A DNA stretch of 51,870 nucleotides from Candidatus Enterococcus murrayae (lineage in GTDB: Bacteria > Bacillota > Bacilli > Lactobacillales > Enterococcaceae). Below are positions 30,467-40,800 of this stretch, piece after piece. Under the pieces are notes generated by a model. That model saw only the letters and a list, made by a program, of their open reading frames with translations. It did not search any database and had not been told where the DNA came from. How positions within the stretch are numbered: position 1 is the stretch's first letter; each line of letters opens with the position of its first letter. The DNA lies in the NCBI RefSeq assembly GCF_017315985.1, contig NZ_JAFLVR010000044.1:1-51870 (forward strand), read 5' to 3'. The position numbers were made by a program, and so were the translations under genes.

Positions 30467-32971
30467 TTGGAAGATCGAAGAGAGAATATACACGACGTCA
30501 ATCTAACTAGTGAAATGCGAGAATCCTTCATTGATTATGCGATGAGCGTTATTGTGGCACGTGCTTTACCAGATGTACGGGATGGATTGAAACCTGTACA
30601 TCGTCGAATTTTATATGGAATGAATGAGTTAGGCGTTACTCCAGATAAACCGCATAAGAAATCTGCGCGTATCGTCGGAGATGTAATGGGTAAGTACCAT
30701 CCTCACGGGGACAGCGCCATCTACGAATCAATGGTTCGTATGGCTCAATCATTCAGCTATCGTAACATGTTAGTAGACGGTCACGGAAACTTTGGATCTG
30801 TCGATGGAGACGGAGCTGCGGCGATGCGTTATACAGAAGCTCGTCTAAGTAAGATCGCGATGGAAATGTTGCGGGATATCAATAAAGATACTGTTGATTT
30901 TCAAGGAAATTATGATGACAGTGAACAAGAACCCGTAGTATTACCAGCACGTTTTCCCAATTTATTAGTTAATGGAGCAACAGGAATCGCAGTCGGGATG
31001 GCAACTAATATTCCGCCACATAACTTAAGAGAAGTTACAGCTGGAATTGAATTATTAATGGAAAATCCTGAGGCAACAACTCAAGAATTAATGGAATGTA
31101 TTCCAGGACCAGATTTCCCAACTGGCGGTTTAGTCATGGGGAAATCCGGTATTCGTAGAGCTTATGAGACTGGTAAGGGCTCCATCACAGTACGCGCAAA
31201 AATTGAAATCGAAGAACAGAAGAATGGGAAAGAACGTATTATTGTCACTGAATTACCATATATGGTCAATAAAGCGAAATTGATCGAACGTATTTCTGAG
31301 TTACATCGTGATAAACGAATAGAGGGAATCACTGATTTGCGAGATGAATCTTCTCGTGAAGGTATGCGGATTGTTATCGAAGTTCGTCGCGATGTAAGTG
31401 CATCAGTCATTTTGAATAACCTGTATAAGATGACTTCATTGCAAACATCGTTTAGCTTTAATATGTTGGCGATTGAAAATGGTGTTCCTCGAATCTTAAA
31501 TTTGAAACAGATTTTGGAAAACTATATTGAACATCAAAAGATCGTTATTACTCGTCGGACGATTTTCGATAAGAAAAAGGCCGAGGCACGAGCACATATT
31601 TTAGAAGGCTTACGGATCGCATTGGATCATATAGATGAAATTATTGCAACGATCCGCAGTTCTGCTTCAGATGAAATTGCGAAAAATACTTTGATCGAAC
31701 GCTTTGAATTATCTGATCGACAAGCGCAAGCGATTCTAGATATGCGTTTACGTCGTTTAACGGGCTTAGAACGTGAGAAAATCGAAAATGAGTACCAAGA
31801 GCTGTTGAAGACAATCAGTGACTTAGATGACATTTTAGCGCGTCCTGAGCGTGTGGAAGAAATCATCCGAACCGAACTAGCTGAAATTGCTGGGAAATTC
31901 GGAGATGCGCGTCGGACTGAATTGCTCATCGGTGAAGTCTTGAGTCTTGAAGATGAAGATTTAATCGAAGAAGAAGATGTCGTTATCGCTTTAACTAACA
32001 ATGGGTACATCAAGCGAATTGCTTCAACTGAATTTCGTGCACAGCGTCGTGGTGGACGAGGGGTCCAAGGAATGGGCATTCACAATGATGATTTCGTGAA
32101 GACGTTGATTTCTTGCTCGACACACGATACGTTATTATTCTTTACTAACAGTGGTCGAGTCTATCGTGCAAAAGGATATGAAGTTCCTGAATACGGCCGG
32201 ACAGCTAAAGGAATTCCTATTATCAACTTGTTAGGAATAGATTCAAATGAAACGATCCAAGCAGTAATCTCAGTGAATGGACAAGCTGCAGATGGTCACT
32301 TCTTATTCTTTGTTACAAAGAGAGGTACTGTTAAACGTACGACAGTTACTGCCTTTTCGAATATTCGTGCGAATGGTTTAATTGCGATTGGACTACGTGA
32401 AGGAGACGAATTGGTAAATGTAATGTCAACGGAAGGCGATGAAACAATTATTATCGGTACCCACAACGGTTATTCAGTAACGTTTAAAGAAGAGGCTGTT
32501 CGTGATATGGGACGTACAGCTAGTGGGGTTCGTGGTATTCGTTTACGAGATGAGGATTACGTGATCGGCTCGGATGTATTAAAAGAAGAGCAAGAAGTTT
32601 TAGTCATTACTGAAAAAGGTTATGGCAAACGTACAAAAGCTACTGAATATCCAATCAAAGGACGTGGCGGTAAAGGAATCAAGACTGCTAACGTTAAAGA
32701 TAAGAATGGGCCACTAGCTGGATTAACTACTGTTAATGGTGACGAAGACATCCTGTTAATTACAGATAAAGGTGTGATCATCCGCTTCAATGTTGGCGGT
32801 GTTTCACAAACAGGTCGTGCAACGCTAGGTGTTCGTCTGATGAAGATGGAAGAAAATACGAAAGTTGTAACAATGGCGATCGTTGATAAAGAAGACGAGG
32901 AAGTTGAAGATACGGAAACAATCGATACAACTGACACGTCCGCAGAAACACCAAAAGATACTGAAGAATAA
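30467..32971 (+). CDS. gyrA: DNA gyrase subunit A
   Basis: An 834-residue type IIA topoisomerase subunit. The TTG at 30467 is chosen because AGGAGG lies 6 bases upstream. With this start the residues match standard numbering: Ser83 and Glu87 in HGDSAIYES (both wild type for quinolone response) and catalytic Tyr122 in [10 protein letters not shown]. The C-terminal beta-pinwheel has a GyrA box ([10 protein letters not shown]) and related repeats. The tail after about residue 805 is very acidic ([18 protein letters not shown]). An in-frame ATG at 30434 lacks a Shine-Dalgarno. Confidence 0.96.
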   Translation: MEDRRENIHDVNLTSEMRESFIDYAMSVIVARALPDVRDGLKPVHRRILYGMNELGVTPDKPHKKSARIVGDVMGKYHPHGDSAIYESMVRMAQSFSYRNMLVDGHGNFGSVDGDGAAAMRYTEARLSKIAMEMLRDINKDTVDFQGNYDDSEQEPVVLPARFPNLLVNGATGIAVGMATNIPPHNLREVTAGIELLMENPEATTQELMECIPGPDFPTGGLVMGKSGIRRAYETGKGSITVRAKIEIEEQKNGKERIIVTELPYMVNKAKLIERISELHRDKRIEGITDLRDESSREGMRIVIEVRRDVSASVILNNLYKMTSLQTSFSFNMLAIENGVPRILNLKQILENYIEHQKIVITRRTIFDKKKAEARAHILEGLRIALDHIDEIIATIRSSASDEIAKNTLIERFELSDRQAQAILDMRLRRLTGLEREKIENEYQELLKTISDLDDILARPERVEEIIRTELAEIAGKFGDARRTELLIGEVLSLEDEDLIEEEDVVIALTNNGYIKRIASTEFRAQRRGGRGVQGMGIHNDDFVKTLISCSTHDTLLFFTNSGRVYRAKGYEVPEYGRTAKGIPIINLLGIDSNETIQAVISVNGQAADGHFLFFVTKRGTVKRTTVTAFSNIRANGLIAIGLREGDELVNVMSTEGDETIIIGTHNGYSVTFKEEAVRDMGRTASGVRGIRLRDEDYVIGSDVLKEEQEVLVITEKGYGKRTKATEYPIKGRGGKGIKTANVKDKNGPLAGLTTVNGDEDILLITDKGVIIRFNVGGVSQTGRATLGVRLMKMEENTKVVTMAIVDKEDEEVEDTETIDTTDTSAETPKDTEE

Positions 32972-32978
32972 AAAAAAG

Positions 32979-33008
32979 CAAAGACTGGGAGAAATCCCAG
33001 TCTTTTTT
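32979..33008 (+). terminator. gyrA terminator
   Basis: AAGACTGGGA and TCCCAGTCTT pair perfectly around GAAA and are followed by a T run. Confidence 0.92.
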
Positions 33009-33031
33009 CGTAACTTAAAGTAAAGAAATAA

Positions 33032-33060
33032 TTGATTTTTGTAGGACGATTATGTATAAT
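33032..33060 (+). promoter_or_regulatory. Promoter of rpsF-ssb-rpsR
   Basis: TTGATT (33032-33037) and a perfect TATAAT (33055-33060) are spaced by 17 bases. Confidence 0.8.
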
Positions 33061-33104
33061 GAATATTTGTGAGTAGTCTAGATAAAATTTAGATCGCTCT
33101 CCTT

Positions 33105-33125
33105 GCTCTTAAAACAATTAAGAGC
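33105..33125 (+). promoter_or_regulatory. Hairpin in the rpsF leader
   Basis: GCTCTTAA/TTAAGAGC pair perfectly with a 5-base loop in the roughly 85-base leader. Many bacteria carry an S6:S18-binding autoregulatory structure here. I could not recognise that motif's conserved loop, so only a generic leader hairpin is claimed. Confidence 0.4.
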
Positions 33126-33153
33126 CTTATAGTCCATAGGGAGGTGAAAATCA

Positions 33154-33456
33154 ATGAGTCAAAATACGAAGTATGAAATCACATACATCATTCGTCCGAA
33201 CATTGATGAAGAAGCAAAAACTGCTTTAGTAGAACGTTTCGATACAATCTTGAAAGATAATGGAGCAGAAATTATCGATTCAAAAGATTGGGAAAAACGC
33301 CGTTTCGCTTACGAAATGAACGGATTCCGTGAAGGCATCTACCATATCGTCAATGCAACTGCGCCAACAACAGCTAGTGCAGTTAACGAATTCGATCGTC
33401 TTGCAAAAATCAACGACGATATCATTCGTCACATGATCGTTAAGATTGAAGAATAA
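33154..33456 (+). CDS. rpsF: 30S ribosomal protein S6
   Basis: A 100-residue S6 ([17 protein letters not shown] at the start, [21 protein letters not shown] in the middle). It binds 16S rRNA together with S18, encoded two genes downstream. GGGAGGTG precedes the ATG. The order rpsF-ssb-rpsR is the conserved bacterial operon. Confidence 0.97.
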   Translation: MSQNTKYEITYIIRPNIDEEAKTALVERFDTILKDNGAEIIDSKDWEKRRFAYEMNGFREGIYHIVNATAPTTASAVNEFDRLAKINDDIIRHMIVKIEE

Positions 33457-33457
33457 T

Positions 33458-33473
33458 TGTTTCACGTGAAACA
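33458..33473. promoter_or_regulatory. parS site 2 (ParB binding)
   Basis: TGTTTCACGTGAAACA matches parS exactly. It extends to a perfect 22-base palindrome (33455-33476). It occupies the 44-base spacer between rpsF and ssb. Confidence 0.95.
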
Positions 33474-33500
33474 ATTGACGAGAAGGGAGCTGGCTTTACT

Positions 33501-34010
33501 TTGATTAATAATGTTGTATTAGTTGGTCGTTTAACAAAGGATCCTGATTTACGCTATACTGCAAATGGGACAGGTGTTGCAACGTTTACTTTAGCGGTGA
33601 ATCGTAATTTTACGAATCAAAGCGGAAATCGCGAAGCAGACTTTATCAATTGTGTGATTTGGCGAAAATCAGCAGAAACTTTAGCTAATTATGCGCGCAA
33701 AGGAACTCTTTTAGGTGTGACTGGCCGTATCCAAACAAGAAATTATGAAAATCAGCAAGGACAACGTGTCTATGTGACTGAAGTTGTTGCTGAGAATTTC
33801 CAATTACTGGAATCTCGTTCTGCAAATGAACAACGTCAACAGAACCCTAGTTCTAATGATGACTTCCAAGGTGGAGGAAATAATTTTAACAACAACAATA
33901 ATAATCAATCCTCTCAGTCAGCTAAGAACACTATGCCTGACTTCGATAGAGATTCAGATCCATTTAGTGGATCCTCAATCGACATTTCAGATGATGATTT
34001 ACCATTCTAA
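33501..34010 (+). CDS. ssb: Single-stranded DNA-binding protein
   Basis: A 169-residue SSB with TTG start behind AGAAGGGAG. The OB fold covers about 1-108 ([35 protein letters not shown]). A Gln/Asn-rich linker follows, ending in the acidic tip DISDDDLPF that recruits partner proteins. Located between the S6 and S18 genes. Confidence 0.97.
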   Translation: MINNVVLVGRLTKDPDLRYTANGTGVATFTLAVNRNFTNQSGNREADFINCVIWRKSAETLANYARKGTLLGVTGRIQTRNYENQQGQRVYVTEVVAENFQLLESRSANEQRQQNPSSNDDFQGGGNNFNNNNNNQSSQSAKNTMPDFDRDSDPFSGSSIDISDDDLPF

Positions 34011-34033
34011 CAATTGAATAGGAGGGAAACGGA

Positions 34034-34270
34034 ATGGCACAACAAAGAAGAGGTCGCAAACGTCGTAAGGTAGACTATATTGCTGCTAATCATATCGAGT
34101 ACATCGATTACAAAAATATCGAATTACTAAAACGTTTCATCAGCGAACGTGGTAAAATTTTACCTCGTCGTGTGACTGGAACAAGTGCTAAAAACCAACG
34201 CAAATTAACGATCGCTATCAAACGCGCTCGTATTATGGGGTTATTAGCATTCGTATCAGAAGAAGCATAA
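34034..34270 (+). CDS. rpsR: 30S ribosomal protein S18
   Basis: A 78-residue basic S18 ([22 protein letters not shown], then [19 protein letters not shown]). It forms a heterodimer with S6 on 16S rRNA. AGGAGGG precedes the ATG. Last gene of its operon, closed by a strong terminator. Confidence 0.97.
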   Translation: MAQQRRGRKRRKVDYIAANHIEYIDYKNIELLKRFISERGKILPRRVTGTSAKNQRKLTIAIKRARIMGLLAFVSEEA

Positions 34271-34281
34271 TCTGTTATTTT

Positions 34282-34313
34282 AAAGAGACTTCAATTTTTG
34301 AAGTCTCTTTTTT
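34282..34313 (+). terminator. rpsR terminator
   Basis: A 13-base perfect stem AAAGAGACTTCAA/TTGAAGTCTCTTT with a 3-base loop and trailing T run. The T run directly abuts parS site 3. Confidence 0.92.
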
Positions 34314-34328
34314 GTTTCACGTGAAACA
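34313..34328. promoter_or_regulatory. parS site 3 (ParB binding)
   Basis: A second exact TGTTTCACGTGAAACA, 855 bases from site 2, between rpsR and gdpP, about 9 kb right of the downstream oriC cluster. Confidence 0.95.
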
Positions 34329-34447
34329 TTCAAGAAAGTCGCTTGCTATGATAGATTGTGATAAAATTGCACTGTTAGACTATTTGTTCTCAGAATCAAA
34401 CAGAACATTTTAGAAATTGTTAGTCAAAAACAATTAGGAGGTTTCAG

Positions 34448-36412
34448 ATGAAAAAGAAACCTAGAACAAAATGGGCCTTTTTCTTCCTCTGCTTATTAGG
34501 GATTCAATTAACCGCAATATTCTTATTGCCATTTACTTTCTTGACTGCCGCAATTGTTATAATAATTGATCTTTTATTATGGGTTTATCTAATTGTCTTA
34601 CGTAATTCTATCGAGGTAACGAATCAGCAGAAAATCCAATATGCTTCTCAGCGTGCTGAAGAAGCCTTAGCTTATGTATCTGATGACATGCCCGTTGGAA
34701 TTATTACTTGGGATGAAAATAATACTTTTACTTGGACGAATCCAGCAATAACTGAAAGTGTTCAATTATTAACAAAAGATGATCAACAAGATATGGTCAA
34801 TGAGTTGCTACAAAGAGCAGAAAAAGGGAGAAATATTTATAAAATAGATAATAGACTTTATCATTTTGACTTAAATAAAGAGAAACGCGTTGCCTATTTA
34901 ATTGATATTACAAAAGAATATACGTTAGAAAATAAGGAAAAACAGCAGCAAGCAGTTGTTGGAATTCTCTCAGTCGACAATTATGATGACGTGATTGACC
35001 GGAGAGATGACAAGGAAATATCTAATTTGAATTCTTTTATTACAACAATTATTTCTGATTGGATGGACTCATATCATATCTTTTATAAACGAGTAAATGC
35101 GGAGCGTTTTTTTATTTTTGCTCGTTATGATGATTTAGAAAAAATGATAGAGAATCATTTTGATTTGTTGGAACATATACGGGCTTCAGCTGAGAAGCAG
35201 GATATGTTGATTACTGTCAGTATGGGAATCAGTTATGGCAATGAGTCTTTAGAAGTGATTGGCGACGAGGCTCAAAATAATCTAGATATTGCGTTAGTTC
35301 GTGGTGGTGATCAAGTGGTTGTAAAAAATGCAGCGGAAGACCAAAAGCCTGTTTTTTATGGCGGCAATTCTGCGAGTGCCGCTAAACGAACAAGGGTACG
35401 TTCACGTGCAATGTCTACAGCACTAAAAAATGTTTTTAACCAAACTGGAAACGTATATGTAATGGGTCACCGTTTTCCCGATATGGATGCTATCGGTTCA
35501 GCCTTTGGTGTTGCTTGTTTAGCCCGATACCATGATAAAAAAGTTCGAATTGTGATTAATGAAGAAGAGACTATTCCTGATGTGGAACGCTGCTTAGAAG
35601 AGATTCATCAAAATGGCGAGCTAGTAAATCTTTTGATTTCTCCGGATGTTGCTAAAAAGCAACGCAAAGCAGGGGATCTATTAGTGATGGTCGATTATCA
35701 TCGACCGTCCTTATCCGTGGATCAAGAATTATATGAACAATTTGAAAATATTGTAATTATTGATCATCATCGAAGAGGTGAAGAGTTTCCAGAGAAGTCT
35801 TTATTGACCTATATCGAATCTTCAGCATCTTCAGCATCCGAATTAGTAACTGAATTGATTCAATTTGAAAGTAACGAACGTCAAAGAATGAGCAAAATGG
35901 AAGCGACACTATTGCTCGCGGGAATTACTGTTGATACGAAAAATTTTGCGGTTAGGACAACTGCTAGAACATTTGATGTTGCTAGTTATTTAAAGACTTG
36001 TGGTGCCGATGCTTCTTTAGTACAATATCTATTGAGTACTGATATTCAATCTTATTTGGAAATCAGTAAATTAGTCGGCGAGAGTGATTATGTCAGAGAT
36101 GATATCGTTGTTGCTACTGGAACGGATGATCAAGAGTATGATAGTGTGACGGCGGCTAAGACAGCTGACACATTGTTATCAATGGTGGACATCAATGCAG
36201 CTTTTGTAATTATCAAACGAACTGATGGAGTAATAGCTATCAGCGCACGTAGTTCCGGGACGATTAACGTCCAAACTGTAATGGAAGTTTTGGGAGGCGG
36301 CGGTCATTTTACTAATGCTGCTACTCAAATAAAGAATAGTACGATTACAGAGGCAAAGAAACAGTTACTCGATGCTATTAATAAACAGTTAACGGAGGGG
36401 ACAGAAGAATGA
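34448..36412 (+). CDS. gdpP: Cyclic-di-AMP phosphodiesterase GdpP
   Basis: A 654-residue membrane enzyme that degrades c-di-AMP. Two N-terminal TM segments (about 10-30 and 33-52) are followed by a PAS-like domain ([22 protein letters not shown]). A degenerate GGDEF domain comes next, then DHH/DHHA1 catalytic domains with [24 protein letters not shown] and the C-terminal [10 protein letters not shown]. Length and order match the family. Its stop overlaps the rplI start by 4 bases. Confidence 0.95.
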   Translation: MKKKPRTKWAFFFLCLLGIQLTAIFLLPFTFLTAAIVIIIDLLLWVYLIVLRNSIEVTNQQKIQYASQRAEEALAYVSDDMPVGIITWDENNTFTWTNPAITESVQLLTKDDQQDMVNELLQRAEKGRNIYKIDNRLYHFDLNKEKRVAYLIDITKEYTLENKEKQQQAVVGILSVDNYDDVIDRRDDKEISNLNSFITTIISDWMDSYHIFYKRVNAERFFIFARYDDLEKMIENHFDLLEHIRASAEKQDMLITVSMGISYGNESLEVIGDEAQNNLDIALVRGGDQVVVKNAAEDQKPVFYGGNSASAAKRTRVRSRAMSTALKNVFNQTGNVYVMGHRFPDMDAIGSAFGVACLARYHDKKVRIVINEEETIPDVERCLEEIHQNGELVNLLISPDVAKKQRKAGDLLVMVDYHRPSLSVDQELYEQFENIVIIDHHRRGEEFPEKSLLTYIESSASSASELVTELIQFESNERQRMSKMEATLLLAGITVDTKNFAVRTTARTFDVASYLKTCGADASLVQYLLSTDIQSYLEISKLVGESDYVRDDIVVATGTDDQEYDSVTAAKTADTLLSMVDINAAFVIIKRTDGVIAISARSSGTINVQTVMEVLGGGGHFTNAATQIKNSTITEAKKQLLDAINKQLTEGTEE

Positions 36413-36861
36413 AAGTAATTTTTTTACAAGATGTTAAAGGTAAAGGAAAAAAGGGAGATATCAAGGAAGTCCCAACAGGTTATGCACAAAATTACTTATT
36501 AAAAAATAACTTAGCGAAGGAAGCTACAAAAAGCAGCATTTCTGAATTAAGTGGTCAAAAGAAAGCACAAGATAAAAAAGCAGCTGAAGTCTTGGCTGAA
36601 GCAAAAAAATTGGCGGATTTTTTAGCAAAAGAAGAAACTGTAGTAGAGATCAAAGCGAAGGGCGGCGAAGATGGCCGTTTGTTTGGTTCGATCCCATCGA
36701 AACAAATTGCTGAAGGATTGAAAAAACAATACGATTTAAAGATCGATAAGCGAAAAATCGAACTAGAAAATCCAATTCGCACATTAGGTTATACAAAGGT
36801 TCCAGTTAAACTCCATACTGAAGTTGAAGGAATCATAAAAGTACATGTGATTGAAGAATAG
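36409..36861 (+). CDS. rplI: 50S ribosomal protein L9
   Basis: A 150-residue L9: the N-terminal RNA-binding fold ([31 protein letters not shown]), a long Lys/Ala/Glu-rich connecting helix, and the C-terminal domain ([20 protein letters not shown]). Translation is coupled to gdpP through an ATGA overlap. The gdpP-rplI-dnaB order is conserved in firmicutes. Confidence 0.96.
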   Translation: MKVIFLQDVKGKGKKGDIKEVPTGYAQNYLLKNNLAKEATKSSISELSGQKKAQDKKAAEVLAEAKKLADFLAKEETVVEIKAKGGEDGRLFGSIPSKQIAEGLKKQYDLKIDKRKIELENPIRTLGYTKVPVKLHTEVEGIIKVHVIEE

Positions 36862-36886
36862 TTTATTTAAACGAACAATTTACAAG

Positions 36887-36937
36887 AGAGTATGAGAGTT
36901 CTTGAAATTAAAAGAATTCCTCATACTCTTTGTTGTA
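36887..36937 (+). terminator. rplI terminator
   Basis: Outer arms AGAGTATGAG (36887-36896) and CTCATACTCT (36920-36929) with partly paired inner sequence, followed by a T-rich stretch. Confidence 0.75.
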
Positions 36938-36961
36938 TTTAACGGGCAGATTTTGTAAAAT
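36933..36961 (+). promoter_or_regulatory. dnaB promoter
   Basis: TTGTAT (36933-36938) and TAAAAT (36956-36961), 17-base spacing, directly after the rplI terminator. Confidence 0.65.
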
Positions 36962-36989
36962 AGATGGACAAAGAGGAGCGTAAAAAGAC

Positions 36990-38351
36990 ATGAGCGAAAT
37001 GTTACAAGATCGTGTGCCACCACAAAGCATTGAAGCCGAACAAGCAACTTTAGGCTCTATTTTTTTGGAGACGGATGCTTTGATCACGGCCATGGAGTAC
37101 ATAGTTCCAGAGGACTTTTATCGCCGCGGGCATCAGTTGATTTTCCGAGGTATGATTCAATTAAATGATCGCAACGAAGCGATCGACGTGGTGACGGTCA
37201 AGGAATTATTGGAACAACAGAATCAGCTGGAAGATGCAGGTGGATTAAGTTACTTATCTGAGCTTGCTTTAAGCGTTCCGACGGCAGCAAATGTAGGCTA
37301 TTATGCTAAAATCGTAGAAGAGAAATCTTTGTTGCGGAACCTGATTCAGACAGCCACCAACATCGTGACCCAAGGTTTTGAGCAAGGAGACGACGTACAA
37401 ACGATTCTAGACACTGCTGAACGGAATATTATGGAAGTGTCGGAACGTCGCAATAAGAGCGGTTTTTTGACCATCAGTGAGGTTCTAAATACTGCGATTG
37501 AAAATATTGATCAATTGGCACGAAATGATGAAGAGATTACCGGATTGCCAACAGGTTATGCTGCTCTGGATAAAATGACGGCTGGTCTGCAGGCAGAGGA
37601 ATTGATTATCTTAGCTGCACGGCCTGCAGTCGGTAAGACAGCCTTTGCTTTAAATATTGCCCAAAATGTGGGAACGAAGACAGACAAATCCGTAGCTATC
37701 TTCAGTTTGGAGATGGGTGCAGAATCATTGGTTAACCGGATGCTTTGTGCGGAGGGCTCAATCGAAGCGAGTCACTTGAGAACAGGTCAGTTATCTGAGG
37801 AAGAATGGCAGAACTTGATTGTTGCAATGGGCAGTTTGTCTCGAGCAAATATATTTATTGATGATACACCAGGTATCAAAGTTTCTGAAATTCGGGCAAA
37901 ATGCCACAAGCTGGCAAAGGAAAAAGGAAATCTTGGTTTGATATTAATCGACTATTTACAATTGATTGAAGGAACTGGTCGAGAAAACCGACAACAAGAA
38001 GTATCTGAAATTTCACGACAATTAAAGAAGCTGGCTAAAGAGTTGAAGGTACCAATCATTGCTTTGTCTCAGCTTTCACGTGGTGTAGAACAACGACAGG
38101 ATAAGCGGCCAGTATTGAGTGATATTCGTGAGTCTGGATCAATCGAGCAAGATGCGGACATTGTAGCTTTCTTGTATCGTGACGATTATTACGACCGCGA
38201 AGGTGAGGAAGAGGAAGAATCCGCAGCAAATCGGAATGTGATCGAAGTTATCATTGAAAAGAACCGGAGTGGAGCCCGAGGGACTGTTGAGCTGCTCTTT
38301 ATTAAGCAATACAATAAATTCTCTTCCTTATCACCAAGAGAAGAATTTTGA
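36990..38351 (+). CDS. dnaB: Replicative DNA helicase DnaB/DnaC
   Basis: A 453-residue hexameric helicase (called DnaC in B. subtilis). N-terminal primase-interaction domain: PPQSIEAEQATLGSIFL. RecA-like motor: Walker A AARPAVGKTAFALNIA near 212-227, LILIDYLQLI as Walker B, and SQLSRGVEQRQDKRPVLSDIRESG. AGAGGAG lies 11 bases before the ATG. It has its own promoter and terminator. Confidence 0.96.
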   Translation: MSEMLQDRVPPQSIEAEQATLGSIFLETDALITAMEYIVPEDFYRRGHQLIFRGMIQLNDRNEAIDVVTVKELLEQQNQLEDAGGLSYLSELALSVPTAANVGYYAKIVEEKSLLRNLIQTATNIVTQGFEQGDDVQTILDTAERNIMEVSERRNKSGFLTISEVLNTAIENIDQLARNDEEITGLPTGYAALDKMTAGLQAEELIILAARPAVGKTAFALNIAQNVGTKTDKSVAIFSLEMGAESLVNRMLCAEGSIEASHLRTGQLSEEEWQNLIVAMGSLSRANIFIDDTPGIKVSEIRAKCHKLAKEKGNLGLILIDYLQLIEGTGRENRQQEVSEISRQLKKLAKELKVPIIALSQLSRGVEQRQDKRPVLSDIRESGSIEQDADIVAFLYRDDYYDREGEEEEESAANRNVIEVIIEKNRSGARGTVELLFIKQYNKFSSLSPREEF

Positions 38352-38380
38352 CGCAAGTTTAAGACTTGCGTTTTTTTTTT
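38351..38380 (+). terminator. dnaB terminator
   Basis: ACGCAAGT/ACTTGCGT stem followed by a run of at least nine T, starting at the dnaB stop codon. Confidence 0.92.
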
Positions 38381-38461
38381 GCAAATAGCGCTCATTTTAA
38401 AAATAATGTTCGTGATTTACTCTGTTTTTATAATCTATATATTTTAATATTCGAATTTTCA

Positions 38462-38490
38462 TTGAAGTATAGCGTTATTCTTGATACAAT
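38462..38490 (+). promoter_or_regulatory. purA promoter
   Basis: TTGAAG (38462-38467) and TACAAT (38485-38490) spaced by 17 bases, about 37 bases before the purA start. Confidence 0.65.
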
Positions 38491-38526
38491 GATTCAGGAT
38501 TAAATAAAAATAAATGAGGTGTTCAG

Positions 38527-39819
38527 ATGTCATCTGTAGTAGTTGTAGGGACGCAGTGGGGCGATGAAGGTAAAGGAAAGATCACGGATTTTTTGAGTGA
38601 AAATGCAGAAGTCATTGCTCGTTACCAAGGTGGAGATAATGCAGGTCATACAATCAAATTTGACAATGAAACATATAAATTACACTTGATTCCATCTGGG
38701 ATTTTTTACAAAGAAAAAACGAGTGTCATTGGAAACGGTGTAGTAGTAAATCCCAAATCATTAGTTACAGAATTGGCTTATTTACATGAACGCGGAATTA
38801 CAACAGATAACTTGCGAATTTCTGATCGTGCCCATGTAATTTTGCCTTATCATATTAAATTGGATCAATTGCAAGAAGATGCTAAAGGTGAAAATAAAAT
38901 TGGAACAACCATAAAAGGGATCGGACCTGCTTACATGGATAAAGCAGCTCGCGTGGGTATCCGCGTAGCTGATTTGCTAGATAAAGAAATATTTGAAGAA
39001 CGTTTAAAGATCAATTTGGAAGAAAAAAATCGTCAATTTGTGAAAATGTTTGATGACGAAGCAATGGACTTTGATGACATTTTTGAAGAGTATTACGAAT
39101 ACGGCCAACAGATTAAACAGTACGTGACAGATACTTCGGTTATCTTAAATGATGCACTTGATCAGGGCAAGCGTGTGTTGTTTGAAGGTGCTCAAGGAGT
39201 GATGCTGGACATCGATCAGGGAACGTATCCTTTTGTTACGTCATCGAATCCAGTTGCTGGCGGTGTAACTATCGGTAGTGGTGTTGGGCCAGCAAAAATT
39301 GATAAAGTAGTAGGGGTATGTAAAGCTTATACTTCACGTGTCGGTGACGGGCCTTTCCCAACGGAATTATTTGATGAAGTTGGAGATCAAATTCGCAAAG
39401 TTGGTCGCGAATATGGAACTACAACGGGTCGTCCACGTCGTGTTGGCTGGTTTGACTCTGTTGTGATGCGTCATTCAAAACGTGTCTCAGGCATTACCAA
39501 TCTTTCTTTGAATTCAATCGATGTATTGAGCGGATTAGATACAGTCAAAATTTGTACTGCATATGAATTGGATGGAGAATTGATTTATCATTATCCTGCA
39601 AGCTTGAAAGAATTGAATCGCTGCAAGCCGGTTTATGAAGAATTACCTGGCTGGAGCGAAGACATCACGGGTTGCCGCGATTTAGCTGATTTGCCGGAAA
39701 ATGCGCGGAATTATGTTCGTCGTGTTTCTGAACTTGTAGGTGTACGAATCTCAACATTTTCTGTTGGCCCAGATCGGACACAAACGAATATCATGGAGAG
39801 TGTTTGGGCTCAAATCTAA
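38527..39819 (+). CDS. purA: Adenylosuccinate synthetase
   Basis: A 430-residue GTP-dependent enzyme joining IMP and aspartate on the way to AMP. The P-loop [22 protein letters not shown] (catalytic His region), [16 protein letters not shown] and [13 protein letters not shown] are all present. GAGGTG precedes the ATG. With guaB on the other side of the origin, both IMP branch enzymes are in the window. No other purine genes are nearby. Confidence 0.97.
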   Translation: MSSVVVVGTQWGDEGKGKITDFLSENAEVIARYQGGDNAGHTIKFDNETYKLHLIPSGIFYKEKTSVIGNGVVVNPKSLVTELAYLHERGITTDNLRISDRAHVILPYHIKLDQLQEDAKGENKIGTTIKGIGPAYMDKAARVGIRVADLLDKEIFEERLKINLEEKNRQFVKMFDDEAMDFDDIFEEYYEYGQQIKQYVTDTSVILNDALDQGKRVLFEGAQGVMLDIDQGTYPFVTSSNPVAGGVTIGSGVGPAKIDKVVGVCKAYTSRVGDGPFPTELFDEVGDQIRKVGREYGTTTGRPRRVGWFDSVVMRHSKRVSGITNLSLNSIDVLSGLDTVKICTAYELDGELIYHYPASLKELNRCKPVYEELPGWSEDITGCRDLADLPENARNYVRRVSELVGVRISTFSVGPDRTQTNIMESVWAQI

Positions 39820-39894
39820 CATATTATGAGACAAGCAACCAATTATCTAGTAAAATAGATTTACTATTAAGTGGGGGTTTGGAGGATTTTAAAA

Positions 39895-40761
39895 ATGTAT
39901 CAGATTCTGACAGATTCATGTTGCGATGTGCCTTATGAATTATTAGATGAAAATAATGTTGATTTTATTTCGATGTACGTCACGATCGATGGGGCAGAAT
40001 TTGCTGATGACTTGGGGCGCAGCTTTAAGATCGCTGATTTTTATCAACAAATCAAAGATGGAGCGATGCCAACGACATCACAGGTCAATGTTGGTCGTTA
40101 TGTTGAATTTTTCCGCGGTTATGCAGAAAAAAACATTCCGATTTTGTATATCTGCTTCTCATCTGGAATGAGCGGCTCTTATCAAAGTGCTATGCAGGCA
40201 GTTGAAATTTTAAAAGAAGATTTACCTGAGGCAGAAGTCTATGTGGTGGATTCTCTAGCTGCCAGCGGCGGTGAAGGGCTGATGGTTTATGAAGCAGCTC
40301 AAAAACAGCAGGCAGGGATGTCTTTGACGGATTTATATCATTGGCTGGAAGAAAATAAGTTGACGTATCATCATTGGGTAACGGTTGATGATTTGAATCA
40401 TTTGCAACGTGGTGGACGTATTTCTAAGACGAGTGCAGCAATTGGAGGTTTGATGAACATCAAACCAATTATCACTGTCGATGTTGAAGGCAAGCTGCAA
40501 AATGTTGAAAAAGTTCGTGGACGTAAAAAAGCGTTGCAGCTAGTCGCTGATAAAATCAGTGAAGCGACAGCAGATCCTGAAAATCAAACGATTTTTATCA
40601 CAACTAGCGCTGATCAAGAAGGTGCTGAAGAAGTGAAGCGTCATTTAGAAGAAAGTATTCAACCAAAAGAGATCCGAATTTTTCCATTAGGAACAACAAT
40701 CGCTAGCCATACTGGCTTGGGTTGTATTGCGGTCTTCACTCGCGGTGAAAAACGAAGTTAA
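39895..40761 (+). CDS. DegV family fatty-acid-binding protein
   Basis: A 288-residue DegV protein: LTDSCCDVP at the start, CFSSGMSGSYQSAMQA (lipid-binding loop) near 90, LQRGGRISKTSAAIGGLMNIKPI near 180 and HTGLGCIAVF at the end. Relatives (FakB) present fatty acids to the FakA kinase. The ATG at 39895 follows GGAGG by 9 bases, so an in-frame start at 39871 is rejected. Which fatty acid it binds is unknown. Confidence 0.92.
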   Translation: MYQILTDSCCDVPYELLDENNVDFISMYVTIDGAEFADDLGRSFKIADFYQQIKDGAMPTTSQVNVGRYVEFFRGYAEKNIPILYICFSSGMSGSYQSAMQAVEILKEDLPEAEVYVVDSLAASGGEGLMVYEAAQKQQAGMSLTDLYHWLEENKLTYHHWVTVDDLNHLQRGGRISKTSAAIGGLMNIKPIITVDVEGKLQNVEKVRGRKKALQLVADKISEATADPENQTIFITTSADQEGAEEVKRHLEESIQPKEIRIFPLGTTIASHTGLGCIAVFTRGEKRS

Positions 40762-40766
40762 TAAGT

Positions 40767-40800
40767 AAACGAGGATAACTATTGTTATCCTCGTTTTTTT
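40767..40800. terminator. Bidirectional terminator, degV/mleR
   Basis: A 13-base perfect stem AAACGAGGATAAC/GTTATCCTCGTTT with a 4-base loop and T run, reaching into the end of the convergent LysR gene. Confidence 0.9.

Noticed and set aside
31627-32079. 150-codon open frame antisense to gyrA
   Set aside because: Serine/arginine-rich mirror of gyrA codon usage with no ribosome site; gyrA itself is certain.
32800-32816. TGTTTCAC half-site in gyrA
   Set aside because: A single half-site without symmetric partner or promoter context; expected by chance in a coding region.
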